Shown here: piece by piece, positions 50,165-58,822 of the stretch
How the letters are laid out: each line of letters begins with the position of its first letter
Position numbering within the stretch: position 1 is the first letter of the stretch
Source of the DNA: Litorivita sp050633545
GTDB lineage: Bacteria > Pseudomonadota > Alphaproteobacteria > Rhodobacterales > Rhodobacteraceae
Reading direction: 5' to 3'
Length of the DNA: 64,000 nucleotides
Assembly (NCBI GenBank): GCA_050633545.1
Contig: JBOEGS010000004.1
Coordinates: 62,001 to 126,000, forward strand
Program-made: the position numbers and the translations under genes
Notes under the pieces: generated by a model
What the model was told of the DNA's origin: nothing
The model's input: the letters and a program-made list of their open reading frames with translations, nothing else
Database searches by the model: none

Positions 50165-51664
50165 TTACAGGTCCATCAACAGGCGGCGCGGGTCTTCGAG
50201 CGCCTCTTTGACGCGCACGAGGAAGGTCACCGCGCCTTTGCCATCGACGATGCGGTGGTCATAGGACAGCGCCAGATACATCATCGGGCGGATCACGACC
50301 TCTCCGTTGATCGCCATCGGGCGGTCTTGAATTTTATGCATGCCAAGGATGCCCGATTGCGGCGGGTTGAGGATCGGCGAGGACATCAGCGAGCCGTAAA
50401 CACCGCCGTTGGAGATGGTGAAGGTGCCGCCTTGCATCTCGGCCATCGACAATTTGCCGTCACGCGCGCGCGCGCCTTTTTCGGCGATGGCCTTTTCGAT
50501 ATCGGCAAAGGACATGGCATCGGCGTCGCGGATCACCGGCACCACGAGGCCCGTGGGCGTGCCCGCCGCGATGCCCATATGGACAAAGTTCTTATAGACC
50601 ACATCGGTGCCGTCAATCTCGGCATTGACCTCGGGCACTTCCTTGAGCGCATGCACGCAGGCTTTGGTGAAGAAGGACATGAAGCCCAGTTTGACGCCGT
50701 GTTTCTTCAAGAACAGGTCTTTGTATTCGTTGCGCAGGGCCATCACCTCGGTCATGTCCACCTCGTTATAGGTGGTGAGCATGGCGGCGGTGTTCTGGCT
50801 GTCCTTGAGGCGGCGCGCGATGGTCTGGCGCAGACGCGTCATCTTCACGCGCTCCTCGCGGGCGGCATCATCGGCCGAGACCGGCGCGCGGGGCGCGGCG
50901 GCGGCAGGTGCAGGCGCGGCACTTGCGCCCGCTGCGATGGCCTTGGCCACGTCTTCTTTCATCACCCGCCCGTCGCGGCCCGATCCGGTCACGGCGTCGC
51001 GGCTGATGCCGGCTTCGGCCATGGCTTTCTTGGCGGCGGGGGCGTCCTCGACGTCTTTGCCACCCGAGGATGCGGGCGCCGCAGCGGGGGCCGAAGCCGC
51101 AGGTGCAGCCGCCGCGCCCGCCGATCCGGAGATCACGCCCAATTTGGCCGAGGCATCGACGGTGGCGCCTTCGGCGGCGGTGATTTCGGTCAGAACGCCA
51201 GCGGCGGGCGAGGGCACTTCGACCGAGACCTTGTCGGTTTCAAGCTCGCAGAGCATCTCGTCTTGGGCCACGGTGTCGCCGACCTTCTTGAACCATGTGG
51301 AGACGGTCGCCTCGGTGACGCTTTCGCCCAAAGTGGGGACCATCACATCGACGGCCTCGTCCGATCCGCCCGCTGCAGGTGCGGCGGCTTTGGTGTCGGA
51401 TTTGGCAGGCACCGCAGCGGCAGCGCCGCCTTCGGTGATGGTCGCGAGCAAGGCATCGACACCGACGGTCTCGCCCTCGGCGGCGACGATCTCGCCCATG
51501 GTGCCTGCGGCGGGCGCGGGCACTTCGACGGTCACCTTATCGGTTTCCAATTCGCACAGCATCTCGTCAGCAGCGACCGGATCGCCAGGTTTCTTGAACC
51601 AAGTGGCCACGGTGGCTTCGGTCACGGATTCGCCAAGTGTGGGGACGCGGACTTCGGTTGTCAT
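50165..51664 (-). CDS. sucB: 2-oxoglutarate dehydrogenase E2 (dihydrolipoamide succinyltransferase)
   Basis: A 499-residue E2 core protein. It has two lipoyl domains, not one: ETDKVTVEVP (lipoyl Lys43) and ETDKVSVEVP (Lys145), separated by Ala/Pro-rich linkers. An E1/E3-binding domain follows (about 200-240, APAAKKAMAEAGISRDAVTGSGRDG), then the acyltransferase domain ending LALSYDHRIVDGKGAV with catalytic His and Asp. It accepts the succinyl group from SucA. The start is 4 bp after the sucA stop. Confidence 0.96.
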   Translation of the reverse strand: MTTEVRVPTLGESVTEATVATWFKKPGDPVAADEMLCELETDKVTVEVPAPAAGTMGEIVAAEGETVGVDALLATITEGGAAAAVPAKSDTKAAAPAAGGSDEAVDVMVPTLGESVTEATVSTWFKKVGDTVAQDEMLCELETDKVSVEVPSPAAGVLTEITAAEGATVDASAKLGVISGSAGAAAAPAASAPAAAPASSGGKDVEDAPAAKKAMAEAGISRDAVTGSGRDGRVMKEDVAKAIAAGASAAPAPAAAAPRAPVSADDAAREERVKMTRLRQTIARRLKDSQNTAAMLTTYNEVDMTEVMALRNEYKDLFLKKHGVKLGFMSFFTKACVHALKEVPEVNAEIDGTDVVYKNFVHMGIAAGTPTGLVVPVIRDADAMSFADIEKAIAEKGARARDGKLSMAEMQGGTFTISNGGVYGSLMSSPILNPPQSGILGMHKIQDRPMAINGEVVIRPMMYLALSYDHRIVDGKGAVTFLVRVKEALEDPRRLLMDL

Positions 51665-51668
51665 GGGC

Positions 51669-54629
51669 TTATTTCCCTTTGATGGTCAGCGCATCGTCGA
51701 TGAGCGCCGCTTGTTGTTTCTTGTGTTGGGTGGCAAGGCCGGTGGCCGGCGAGGCAGAGGCCGGACGGCCCGCATAGACGGGGCGGCCATGTTTGGCTTT
51801 GATGCGGCCAAGCGCCCATTCGATATTGGGTTCGATAAAGCTCCACGCGCCTTGGTTCTTCGGCTCTTCTTGGCACCAGACCATTTCGGCGCCCTTGAAG
51901 CGTTCGAGCTCCGAGACCAAAGACATGGCGGGGAAGGGGTAGAATTGCTCGATCCGCAGCAGGTAGACATCATCGATGCCGCGCGCGTCGCGCTCTTCGA
52001 GCAGGTCGTAATAGACCTTGCCCGAGCACATGACGACGCGTTTGATATCCTTGTCCTTCTTGAGCTTGGTGTCGGAATTGCCCTTTTCGGCGTCATCCCA
52101 AAGCACACGGTGAAAGCTCGATCCGGTGGTGAAATCCTCGGCCGAGGAGATCGCCATTTTGTGACGCAAAAGCGATTTCGGCGTCATCAGAACCAAGGGT
52201 TTGCGATAGCTGCGGTGCAATTGGCGGCGCAGGATGTGGAAGTAGTTGGCAGGCGTGGTGCAATTGGCCACGATCCAGTTGTCGCCGCCGCACATTTGCA
52301 AGAAGCGTTCAAGGCGGGCCGAGGAGTGTTCCGGCCCTTGGCCCTCAAACCCGTGCGGGAGCAGCATCACCAGACCCGACATGCGCAGCCATTTGCTTTC
52401 GCCCGAGGAGATGAACTGGTCGAACATGATCTGCGCGCCATTTGCGAAATCGCCGAACTGCGCTTCCCACATGACCAAAGCGTTCGGCTCGGAGAGCGAA
52501 TAGCCGTATTCAAAGCCGAGCACCGCATATTCGGAGAGCATCGAGTCGATGACCTCATAGCGGGCCTGACCCTCGCGGATGGCGTTGAGCGGGTAAAACC
52601 GCTCTTCGGTTTCTTGGTTGATAAAGGCCGAGTGGCGTTGCGAGAAAGTGCCGCGGGTGCTGTCTTGGCCCGCGAGGCGCACGGGGTAGCCTTCGGTGAG
52701 CAGCGAGCCAAAGGCCAAGGCTTCGCCGGTGGCCCAGTCAAAGCCCTTGCCGCTGTCGAACATGGCCTTTTTGGCATCGAGCAGACGGCCAACGGTTTTG
52801 TGGATCGGGAATCCGTCGGGCGCGGTGCTTAGCGATTTGCCGACCTCGGCCAAGGTTTCGGGGGCAATGGCGGTTTCGCCGCGCTGGTATTCCTCGCCCT
52901 CGCGGTTGAGATGCGACCAACGCCCGTCAAGCCAGTCGGCCTTATTGGGTTTATATTCCTTGCCCGCCTCGAACTCGTCATTGAGATAGGCTTGGAAGGC
53001 CGCTTTCATATCCTCGATCTCGCCCTCGGGGATGAGACCGTCCGCGACAAGGCGTTCGGTATAAAGCGACAGCGTGGTTTTGTGGCGCTTGATCTGGTTA
53101 TACATGATCGGGTTGGTGAACATGGGCTCGTCGCCCTCGTTATGCCCGAAACGGCGATAGCAGAAGATATCGAGCACCACATCCTTGTGGAACTTCTGGC
53201 GGAATTCGGTCGCCACGCGCGCGGCATGGACCACGGCTTCGGGATCGTCGCCGTTGACGTGGAAAATCGGCGCTTCGACCATCAGGGCGATGTCGGTCGG
53301 ATAGGGGGACGAGCGCGAGAAATGCGGCGCGGTGGTAAAGCCGATCTGGTTGTTCACCACGATATGGATCGTGCCGCCGGTGCGGTGCCCGACAAGGCCC
53401 GACAGGCCGAAACATTCGGCCACGACGCCTTGGCCCGCAAAGGCCGCATCGCCGTGCAGCAGGATCGGCAAAACCGCGGTGCGGTCCGCGTCTTGCAACT
53501 GCGCCTGTTTGGCGCGCACCTTGCCCAAGACCACGGGGTTGACCGCTTCGAGGTGCGAAGGGTTGGCCGTCAGCGACAGGTGCACGGTATTGCCGTCGAA
53601 TTCGCGGTCCGAGGAGGCGCCGAGGTGGTATTTCACATCGCCCGATCCGTCGACGTCTTCGGGTTTGAAGCTGCCGCCTTGGAATTCGTTGAAAATGGCG
53701 CGGTAGGGTTTGCCCATGACATTGGCCAGAACCGACAAGCGCCCGCGGTGGGGCATGCCGACAACGATGTCCTTGACGCCCAGATTGCCGCCACGTTTGA
53801 TGATCTGTTCCATCGCGGGGATGAGGCTTTCGCCGCCGTCCAGACCAAAGCGTTTGGTGCCCATGTATTTGACATGGAGGAATTTTTCAAAGCCTTCGGC
53901 CTCGACCAGCTTGTTCAGGATCGCCTTGCGGCCCTCGCGGGTGAACTGGATTTCCTTGCCGTAGCCCTCGATGCGCTCCTTGAGCCAACCGGCCTCTTCG
54001 GGGTTCGAGATATGCATGTATTGCAGCGCGAATGTGCCGCAATAGGTGCGTTTGACGATATCCATAATCTGGCGCAGCGAGGCGATTTGCAGGCCGAGCA
54101 CCTGATCGATAAAGATCGGGCGGTCCATATCGGCCTCGGTAAACCCGTAGGCCTTGGGGTCAAGCTCGGGGTGCGGCTCGCGCCCGTGCAGGCCCAGCGG
54201 GTCCAGATCGGCGGCAAGGTGGCCGCGAATACGGTAGGCGCGGATGATCATCAGCGCGCGAATGCTGTCCAGAACGGCGCGTTTGATCGCTTCGTCGCTG
54301 ACCTCGACGCCTTTTTCGGCGGCTTTGGCCTTGATCTTGTCGCCTGCGCCTTTGGCCTCGGCGGGCACGGCCCATTCGCCGGTCAGCGCCGCCGTCAGAT
54401 CGTCATTGGGCACCGGCGGCCAGTCGCCGCGCGCCCAAGAGGGGCCGGAGGCCTCGGCCTTGACGTCCAGATCCGCATCGCCAAGGGTGCGGAAAAACTC
54501 CTGCCACGCTTCATCGACCGCATTGGGGTCATTGGCGTAACGGGCATACATCTGCTCGAGATACTCGGCGTTATGACCTTGCATGAAGGAAGAGGCATGG
54601 AAGGTATCGTTAGGGCTCTGATCGTTCAT
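51669..54629 (-). CDS. sucA: 2-oxoglutarate dehydrogenase E1
   Basis: A 986-residue thiamine-diphosphate enzyme that decarboxylates 2-oxoglutarate and hands the succinyl group to SucB. FMQGHNAEYLEQMYARY begins the N-terminal region. The ThDP motif reads HGDAAFAGQGVVAECFGLSGL with NNQIGFTT, and the pyrimidine-domain block RGTFSQRHSAFINQETEERF and EAQFGDFANGAQIMFDQFI are in place. Normal length. A 152-bp gap with a 10-bp-stem hairpin separates it from sucD. Confidence 0.97.
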   Translation of the reverse strand: MNDQSPNDTFHASSFMQGHNAEYLEQMYARYANDPNAVDEAWQEFFRTLGDADLDVKAEASGPSWARGDWPPVPNDDLTAALTGEWAVPAEAKGAGDKIKAKAAEKGVEVSDEAIKRAVLDSIRALMIIRAYRIRGHLAADLDPLGLHGREPHPELDPKAYGFTEADMDRPIFIDQVLGLQIASLRQIMDIVKRTYCGTFALQYMHISNPEEAGWLKERIEGYGKEIQFTREGRKAILNKLVEAEGFEKFLHVKYMGTKRFGLDGGESLIPAMEQIIKRGGNLGVKDIVVGMPHRGRLSVLANVMGKPYRAIFNEFQGGSFKPEDVDGSGDVKYHLGASSDREFDGNTVHLSLTANPSHLEAVNPVVLGKVRAKQAQLQDADRTAVLPILLHGDAAFAGQGVVAECFGLSGLVGHRTGGTIHIVVNNQIGFTTAPHFSRSSPYPTDIALMVEAPIFHVNGDDPEAVVHAARVATEFRQKFHKDVVLDIFCYRRFGHNEGDEPMFTNPIMYNQIKRHKTTLSLYTERLVADGLIPEGEIEDMKAAFQAYLNDEFEAGKEYKPNKADWLDGRWSHLNREGEEYQRGETAIAPETLAEVGKSLSTAPDGFPIHKTVGRLLDAKKAMFDSGKGFDWATGEALAFGSLLTEGYPVRLAGQDSTRGTFSQRHSAFINQETEERFYPLNAIREGQARYEVIDSMLSEYAVLGFEYGYSLSEPNALVMWEAQFGDFANGAQIMFDQFISSGESKWLRMSGLVMLLPHGFEGQGPEHSSARLERFLQMCGGDNWIVANCTTPANYFHILRRQLHRSYRKPLVLMTPKSLLRHKMAISSAEDFTTGSSFHRVLWDDAEKGNSDTKLKKDKDIKRVVMCSGKVYYDLLEERDARGIDDVYLLRIEQFYPFPAMSLVSELERFKGAEMVWCQEEPKNQGAWSFIEPNIEWALGRIKAKHGRPVYAGRPASASPATGLATQHKKQQAALIDDALTIKGK

Positions 54630-54712
54630 GTGACGGGCTCCCGAGGCCAGATGAGAAAAGCTGCGTGAGAGAGACCCGATGGGAAGGTCCCCGTCGCGAG
54701 GCTTTGAGGTGT

Positions 54713-54738
54713 GCTCAGGACCAAGATCGGTCCTGAGC
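54713..54738. other. Hairpin in the sucD-sucA gap
   Basis: Perfect inverted repeat GCTCAGGACC (54713-54722), loop AAGATC, GGTCCTGAGC (54729-54738). No T tract follows on the coding strand, so it is not a typical terminator. It lies in the 152-bp gap between sucD and sucA and could be an RNA-processing or stability element that sets relative expression. Confidence 0.55.
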
Positions 54739-54781
54739 GGTGTTATTAAGGCGCGGCCACAAGGGCCATTGCCATCGGCGT

Positions 54782-55669
54782 TTAGCCGTTCTTGATCGCT
54801 TCCATGACCGCTTCGCCCAAAGTGGCGGGGCTGTCGGCGACGACGATGCCAGCGGCTTTCATCGCTTCGATCTTGCTTTCCGCGTCGCCCTTGCCGCCTG
54901 CGACAATCGCGCCGGCGTGGCCCATGCGGCGCCCGGGAGGGGCGGTGCGGCCCGCGATGAAACCGGCCGTGGGTTTCCAGCGGCCTTTCTTCTTCTCATC
55001 GGCGAGGAATTGCGCGGCTTCCTCTTCGGCAGAGCCGCCGATTTCGCCGATCATGATGATCGAAGTGGTTTCGGGATCGGCCAAGAACATCTCCAGCACG
55101 TCGATATGCTCGGTGCCTTTGATGGGGTCGCCGCCGATGCCCACGGCCGAGGATTGGCCAAGGCCCATATCGGTGGTCTGTTTGACCGCCTCATAGGTCA
55201 AGGTGCCCGAACGCGACACAACGCCGACCGAACCGCGTTTGTGGATATGGCCAGGCATAATGCCGATTTTGCACGCATCGGGCGTGATCACACCGGGGCA
55301 GTTGGGGCCGATCAGGCGGGATTTGGAATTTTCCAAAGCGCGCTTGACCTTCATCATGTCGAGCACCGGAATGCCTTCGGTGATGCAGACGATCAATTCC
55401 ATTTCGGCGTCGATCGCCTCGAGGATCGAATCGGCGGCGAAGGGGGGCGGGACGTAGATGACCGAAGCATTGGCCTCGGTGCGGTCCTTGGCTTCGTGGA
55501 CGCTGTCGAAGACCGGCAGGTTCAAATGGGTGCTGCCGCCTTTGCCGGGGGTGACGCCGCCGACCATTTTGGTGCCGTAGGCGATGGCCTGTTCGGAGTG
55601 GAATGTGCCCTGCGAGCCGGTGAGGCCCTGACAGATCACTTTGGTGTTTTCGTCGATGAGGACTGCCAT
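54782..55669 (-). CDS. sucD: Succinyl-CoA synthetase alpha subunit
   Basis: A 295-residue subunit that binds CoA and carries the phosphohistidine. The CoA-binding TKVICQGLTGSQGTFHSEQAI starts at about residue 8. SRLIGPNCPGVITPD and the active-site GHAGAIVAGGKGDAESKIEAM (His in GHAGA) are present. It lies 30 bp after a secreted-protein gene that separates it from sucC. Confidence 0.97.
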   Translation of the reverse strand: MAVLIDENTKVICQGLTGSQGTFHSEQAIAYGTKMVGGVTPGKGGSTHLNLPVFDSVHEAKDRTEANASVIYVPPPFAADSILEAIDAEMELIVCITEGIPVLDMMKVKRALENSKSRLIGPNCPGVITPDACKIGIMPGHIHKRGSVGVVSRSGTLTYEAVKQTTDMGLGQSSAVGIGGDPIKGTEHIDVLEMFLADPETTSIIMIGEIGGSAEEEAAQFLADEKKKGRWKPTAGFIAGRTAPPGRRMGHAGAIVAGGKGDAESKIEAMKAAGIVVADSPATLGEAVMEAIKNG

Positions 55670-55698
55670 GTGCAGTTTCTCCCTTTTTGCTCCGTGCG

Positions 55699-56211
55699 TT
55701 AATTGCGCGGAATGTAATAATTCATGACGAGCGAGTTGCTTGAGAAGCTCGCCTTCACTTGAATGACGGTCTGGCCGAACTGGAAATGGGTGTAGCTGTA
55801 GTTGCCGCCCGACGGGGCCCCGACCAGTTTACCACCCCGTTTGCGCAGATCGTTCAGTGCGGCGTTATAGACGATGCGGCCTGTCTTGTAGTTGGTGCGG
55901 ATCACAGAGGCCGTGCAACCGCGCACGCCTTTTTTGTTCTCGCCCAGAACGACAGAATAGACGGTGTCCAAGGCGCCGCCCAAACCGGCTTTTCCTTTAT
56001 AGACTGTCTTTTTCTTGCTCTTGCGCGTCACGGCCAAACCGGATTTCGCCAGTTTGGAGCCGTCATTGACCTTGCGCAGAACGAAATCCACGCAGGTGCC
56101 TTGCATGTTCAGTAAGGCGGGCGTGTAGCGGGCGGCATATTGGTTTGCCCCCGCCGCGCCCGCCGTGCCGACCACCAAGGCCGCAGTGAGAAGAAAGCCG
56201 CGCATCGACAT
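55699..56211 (-). CDS. Secreted protein encoded between sucC and sucD
   Basis: A 170-residue exported protein (signal peptide about 1-22, MSMRGFLLTAALVVGTAGAA). The mature part is basic (SGLAVTRKSKKKTVYKG), has two Cys (GTCVDF, RGCTAS) and ends in an alternating, beta-like segment (SYTHFQFGQTVIQVKASFSS). Its ATG overlaps the sucC stop (TAATG), so it is coupled to sucC; a second ATG is two codons in. No family is recognised. A role in the TCA cycle is not expected for an exported protein, so its position is odd. Confidence 0.65.
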   Translation of the reverse strand: MSMRGFLLTAALVVGTAGAAGANQYAARYTPALLNMQGTCVDFVLRKVNDGSKLAKSGLAVTRKSKKKTVYKGKAGLGGALDTVYSVVLGENKKGVRGCTASVIRTNYKTGRIVYNAALNDLRKRGGKLVGAPSGGNYSYTHFQFGQTVIQVKASFSSNSLVMNYYIPRN

Positions 56212-57407
56212 TACCCTTTGACCGCTTTCACGATCTTCTGGGCGCCGTCTTTCAAGTCATCCGCCGCGATCACGTCGAGGCCGGAGTTGTTGATGATGGC
56301 TTTGCCTTCTTCGACATTGGTGCCTTCGAGGCGCACCACCAGCGGGACCTTGAGGCCGACCTCTTTGACCGCAGCGACAACGCCTTCGGCGATGACGTCA
56401 CAGCGCATGATGCCGCCGAAGATGTTGACCAAGATGCCTTTGACTTGCGGGTCCGAGGTGATGATCTTGAAGGCTTCGGTGACTTTCTCTTTGGTCGCGC
56501 CGCCGCCCACATCAAGGAAGTTGGCAGGCTCTGCGCCGTAGAGTTTGATGATGTCCATCGTCGCCATGGCAAGGCCCGCGCCGTTGACCATGCAACCGAT
56601 TTCGCCGTCGAGCGCGATATAGTTGAGGTCGTATTTCGACGCCTCGAGTTCCTTGCTGTCTTCTTCGGTCTCGTCGCGCAGGGTCATGATGTCGGAATGG
56701 CGGTAAAGCGCGTTGCCGTCAAAGCTGACCTTGGCGTCGAGCACCTTGAGATCGCCGGAGCCTTCGAGAACGATCAAGGGGTTGATCTCCAGCATCTCCA
56801 TGTCTTTTTCGACGAAGGCGCGGTAGAGGTTGCCCATCAAGGCGACGCATTGTTTGACCTGCGCGCCCTTGAGACCGAGCGAGAAAGCGATGCGGCGGCC
56901 GTGGAAGGCTTGGTATCCGGTGGCCGGATCAACCGAGAAGGACAGGATCTTTTCGGGGGTCGCTGCGGCGACCTCTTCGATGTCCATGCCGCCCTCGGTC
57001 GAGCACACGAAAGACACGCGCGAGGTCTGGCGATCCACCAGCAAGGCGAGGTAAAGCTCGTTTTCGATGTCCGAGCCGTCTTCGATATAGATACGGTTGA
57101 CCTGTTTGCCTGCGGGGCCGGTCTGGTGGGTCACGAGGGTGCGGCCCAGCATCTTTTTGGCTTCTTCCGCTGCTTCTTCGACGGAGAAGGCAAGGCGCAC
57201 GCCGCCTTTTTCGCCTGCTTCGGCTTCTTTAAAAGAACCCTTGCCGCGGCCGCCCGCGTGGATTTGCGCTTTGACGACCCAAAGCGGGCCACCCAATTCG
57301 CCTGCGGCGGCTTTGGCGTTTTCGGCCTTCAGGACGGCACGTCCTTCGGATACCGGCGCGCCGTATTCGCGAAGCAGAGCCTTCGCTTGATACTCGTGGA
57401 TGTTCAT
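56211..57407 (-). CDS. sucC: Succinyl-CoA synthetase beta subunit
   Basis: A 398-residue ATP-grasp subunit. MNIHEYQAKALLREYGAPVSEG starts the protein, followed by LWVVKAQIHAGGRGKG, LEINPLIVLEGSGDLKVLDAKVSFD, and the C-terminal NFLDVGGGATKEKV, LVNIFGGIMRCDVIAEGVV and RLEGTNVEEGK. The ATG at 57407 is where family homology begins; the frame open to 57449 is not used. First gene of the suc operon, transcribed from the 57.4-57.6 kb region, where paired palindromes lie. Confidence 0.97.
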   Translation of the reverse strand: MNIHEYQAKALLREYGAPVSEGRAVLKAENAKAAAGELGGPLWVVKAQIHAGGRGKGSFKEAEAGEKGGVRLAFSVEEAAEEAKKMLGRTLVTHQTGPAGKQVNRIYIEDGSDIENELYLALLVDRQTSRVSFVCSTEGGMDIEEVAAATPEKILSFSVDPATGYQAFHGRRIAFSLGLKGAQVKQCVALMGNLYRAFVEKDMEMLEINPLIVLEGSGDLKVLDAKVSFDGNALYRHSDIMTLRDETEEDSKELEASKYDLNYIALDGEIGCMVNGAGLAMATMDIIKLYGAEPANFLDVGGGATKEKVTEAFKIITSDPQVKGILVNIFGGIMRCDVIAEGVVAAVKEVGLKVPLVVRLEGTNVEEGKAIINNSGLDVIAADDLKDGAQKIVKAVKG

Positions 57408-57514
57408 CAGACTGTCCCGTGTTGCTACGATTGCAATCGGTATAGGCATAAGGTTACCCCCCGTTTAAGGGATTTTTTGGTTAAGGGCGCGATTTCGGGG
57501 TGTTTTCTGTGATT

Positions 57515-57545
57515 TGTGATCACAGGTTTTAAGCGTGTGATCACA
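57515..57545. promoter_or_regulatory. Paired palindromic operator upstream of sucC
   Basis: Two perfect copies of TGTGATCACA, at 57515-57524 and 57536-57545, 21 bp centre to centre. They lie about 108-138 bp upstream of the sucC ATG and after the mdh terminator. The same pair with the same spacing is upstream of sdhC at 63235-63265, so one regulator probably binds both. Identity of the regulator unknown. Confidence 0.75.
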
Positions 57546-57643
57546 AATTAAGGAATGCTTAAGAATGAGGCAGGGATCGCAAGGATCAAGGCGACTCAAA
57601 GGCCATGCCATCGGGCCGCGCGGCGCGATGCGGGGCCGCAAAT

Positions 57644-57672
57644 GAAAAGGCGCCCCCGCGAGGGAGCGCCTT
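57644..57672 (-). terminator. Rho-independent terminator after mdh
   Basis: Read leftward, AAGGCGCTCCC pairs with GGGGGCGCCTT around a CGCG loop, with one mispair, followed by TTTC. It lies 30 bp beyond the mdh stop and isolates mdh from the sucC promoter region. Confidence 0.75.
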
Positions 57673-57700
57673 CAGCTCTCATGATACGATCGGCGCGGCC

Positions 57701-58663
57701 TTAGGCCAGCGAGGGATCGATCTCTTTACAGGCGGCAACGAGGCCTTTGACCGCATCGACGGATTTGTCGAACATCGCCTGCTCGTCTTTGTTCATCTTG
57801 ATGTCGATGACTTTTTCGATGCCGTTGGCGCCGATCACGGTGGGCACGCCCACGTAGAAGCCGTTGAGGCCAAGCGCACCGTCCACATAGGCAGCACAGG
57901 GCAGAACGCGCTTTTGGTCCTTGAGATAGGCTTCGGCCATCTCGATCGCCGAGGTCGCGGGCGCATAGAAGGCCGAACCGGTTTTCAGCAGGCCAACGAT
58001 TTCGGCGCCGCCGTCACGGGTGCGCTGGATGATCGCGTCGAGCTTGTCTTGCGTGGTCCAGCCCATGTCGACCAGATCGGGCAAGGGGATGCCGCCAACG
58101 GTGGAGTAACGCGCCAAAGGCACCATTGTGTCGCCGTGGCCGCCCAGAACGAAGGCGGTGACATCGCGCATCGAGACGCCGAATTCTACCGAGAGGAAAT
58201 GCCGGAAACGCGCCGAGTCGAGCACACCCGCCATGCCGCAGACTTTCTCATGCGGCAGGCCGGAGAATTCGCGCAAGGCCCAAACCATCGCGTCGAGCGG
58301 GTTGGTGATGCAGATAACGAAAGCGTCGGGTGCGTGGGCGGCAATGCCTTCGCCGACCGACTTCATCACTTTGAGGTTGATGCCCAGCAAATCATCGCGG
58401 CTCATGCCGGGTTTGCGCGGCACGCCTGCGGTGACGATGCACACATCGGCGCCTGCGATATCCTCATAGGATTGCGTGCCGGACATGGTCGCATCAAAGC
58501 CCTCGGAGGGGCCGGATTCTGCGATGTCGAGCGCTTTGCCCTCGGGGGTGCCTTCGGCAATGTCGAAAAGAACGACGTCGCCGAGTTCTTTCAGGGCGGC
58601 GAGGTGGGCGAGGGTGCCACCGATCTGTCCTGCGCCGATGAGGGCAATCTTGGGTCTGGCCAT
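57701..58663 (-). CDS. mdh: Malate dehydrogenase
   Basis: A 320-residue NAD-dependent enzyme of the lactate-dehydrogenase-like MDH group. IALIGAGQIGGTLAHLAAL (Rossmann loop) starts at residue 6. VTAGVPRKPGMSRDDLL gives the substrate Arg loop, CITNPLDAMVWAL is present, and the catalytic His is in VLGGHGDTMVPLARY. The ATG at 58663 is used; the very long upstream frame is a shadow. It oxidises malate, the product of the downstream malyl-CoA thioesterase route and of fumarase. A terminator separates it from sucC. Confidence 0.96.
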   Translation of the reverse strand: MARPKIALIGAGQIGGTLAHLAALKELGDVVLFDIAEGTPEGKALDIAESGPSEGFDATMSGTQSYEDIAGADVCIVTAGVPRKPGMSRDDLLGINLKVMKSVGEGIAAHAPDAFVICITNPLDAMVWALREFSGLPHEKVCGMAGVLDSARFRHFLSVEFGVSMRDVTAFVLGGHGDTMVPLARYSTVGGIPLPDLVDMGWTTQDKLDAIIQRTRDGGAEIVGLLKTGSAFYAPATSAIEMAEAYLKDQKRVLPCAAYVDGALGLNGFYVGVPTVIGANGIEKVIDIKMNKDEQAMFDKSVDAVKGLVAACKEIDPSLA

Positions 58664-58822
58664 GGATTTATCTCCGGTCCGTTTGAAATCGCGCATGGGG
58701 TAGTGCGGAAATCGCGCTCGCGCAAGGGTGCTGCGCTGCGGCGGGGCGGGGAAATGGGCGGTTGCGGCGGCGCAAAATCGGCGTAAAGTCCAAGAGACAC
58801 AAGGATTTAAGGGGCCGCGCCA

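Noticed and set aside
50138..54668. Three long rightward frames opposite sucB and sucA
   Set aside because: Antisense shadows of well-conserved enzymes; no motif, no sensible start.
57515..57545. CRP/FNR-type site reading of TGTGA...TCACA
   Set aside because: CRP-family sites need 4-6 bp between half-sites. Here TGTGA and TCACA abut with no spacer, so a different regulator family is implied.
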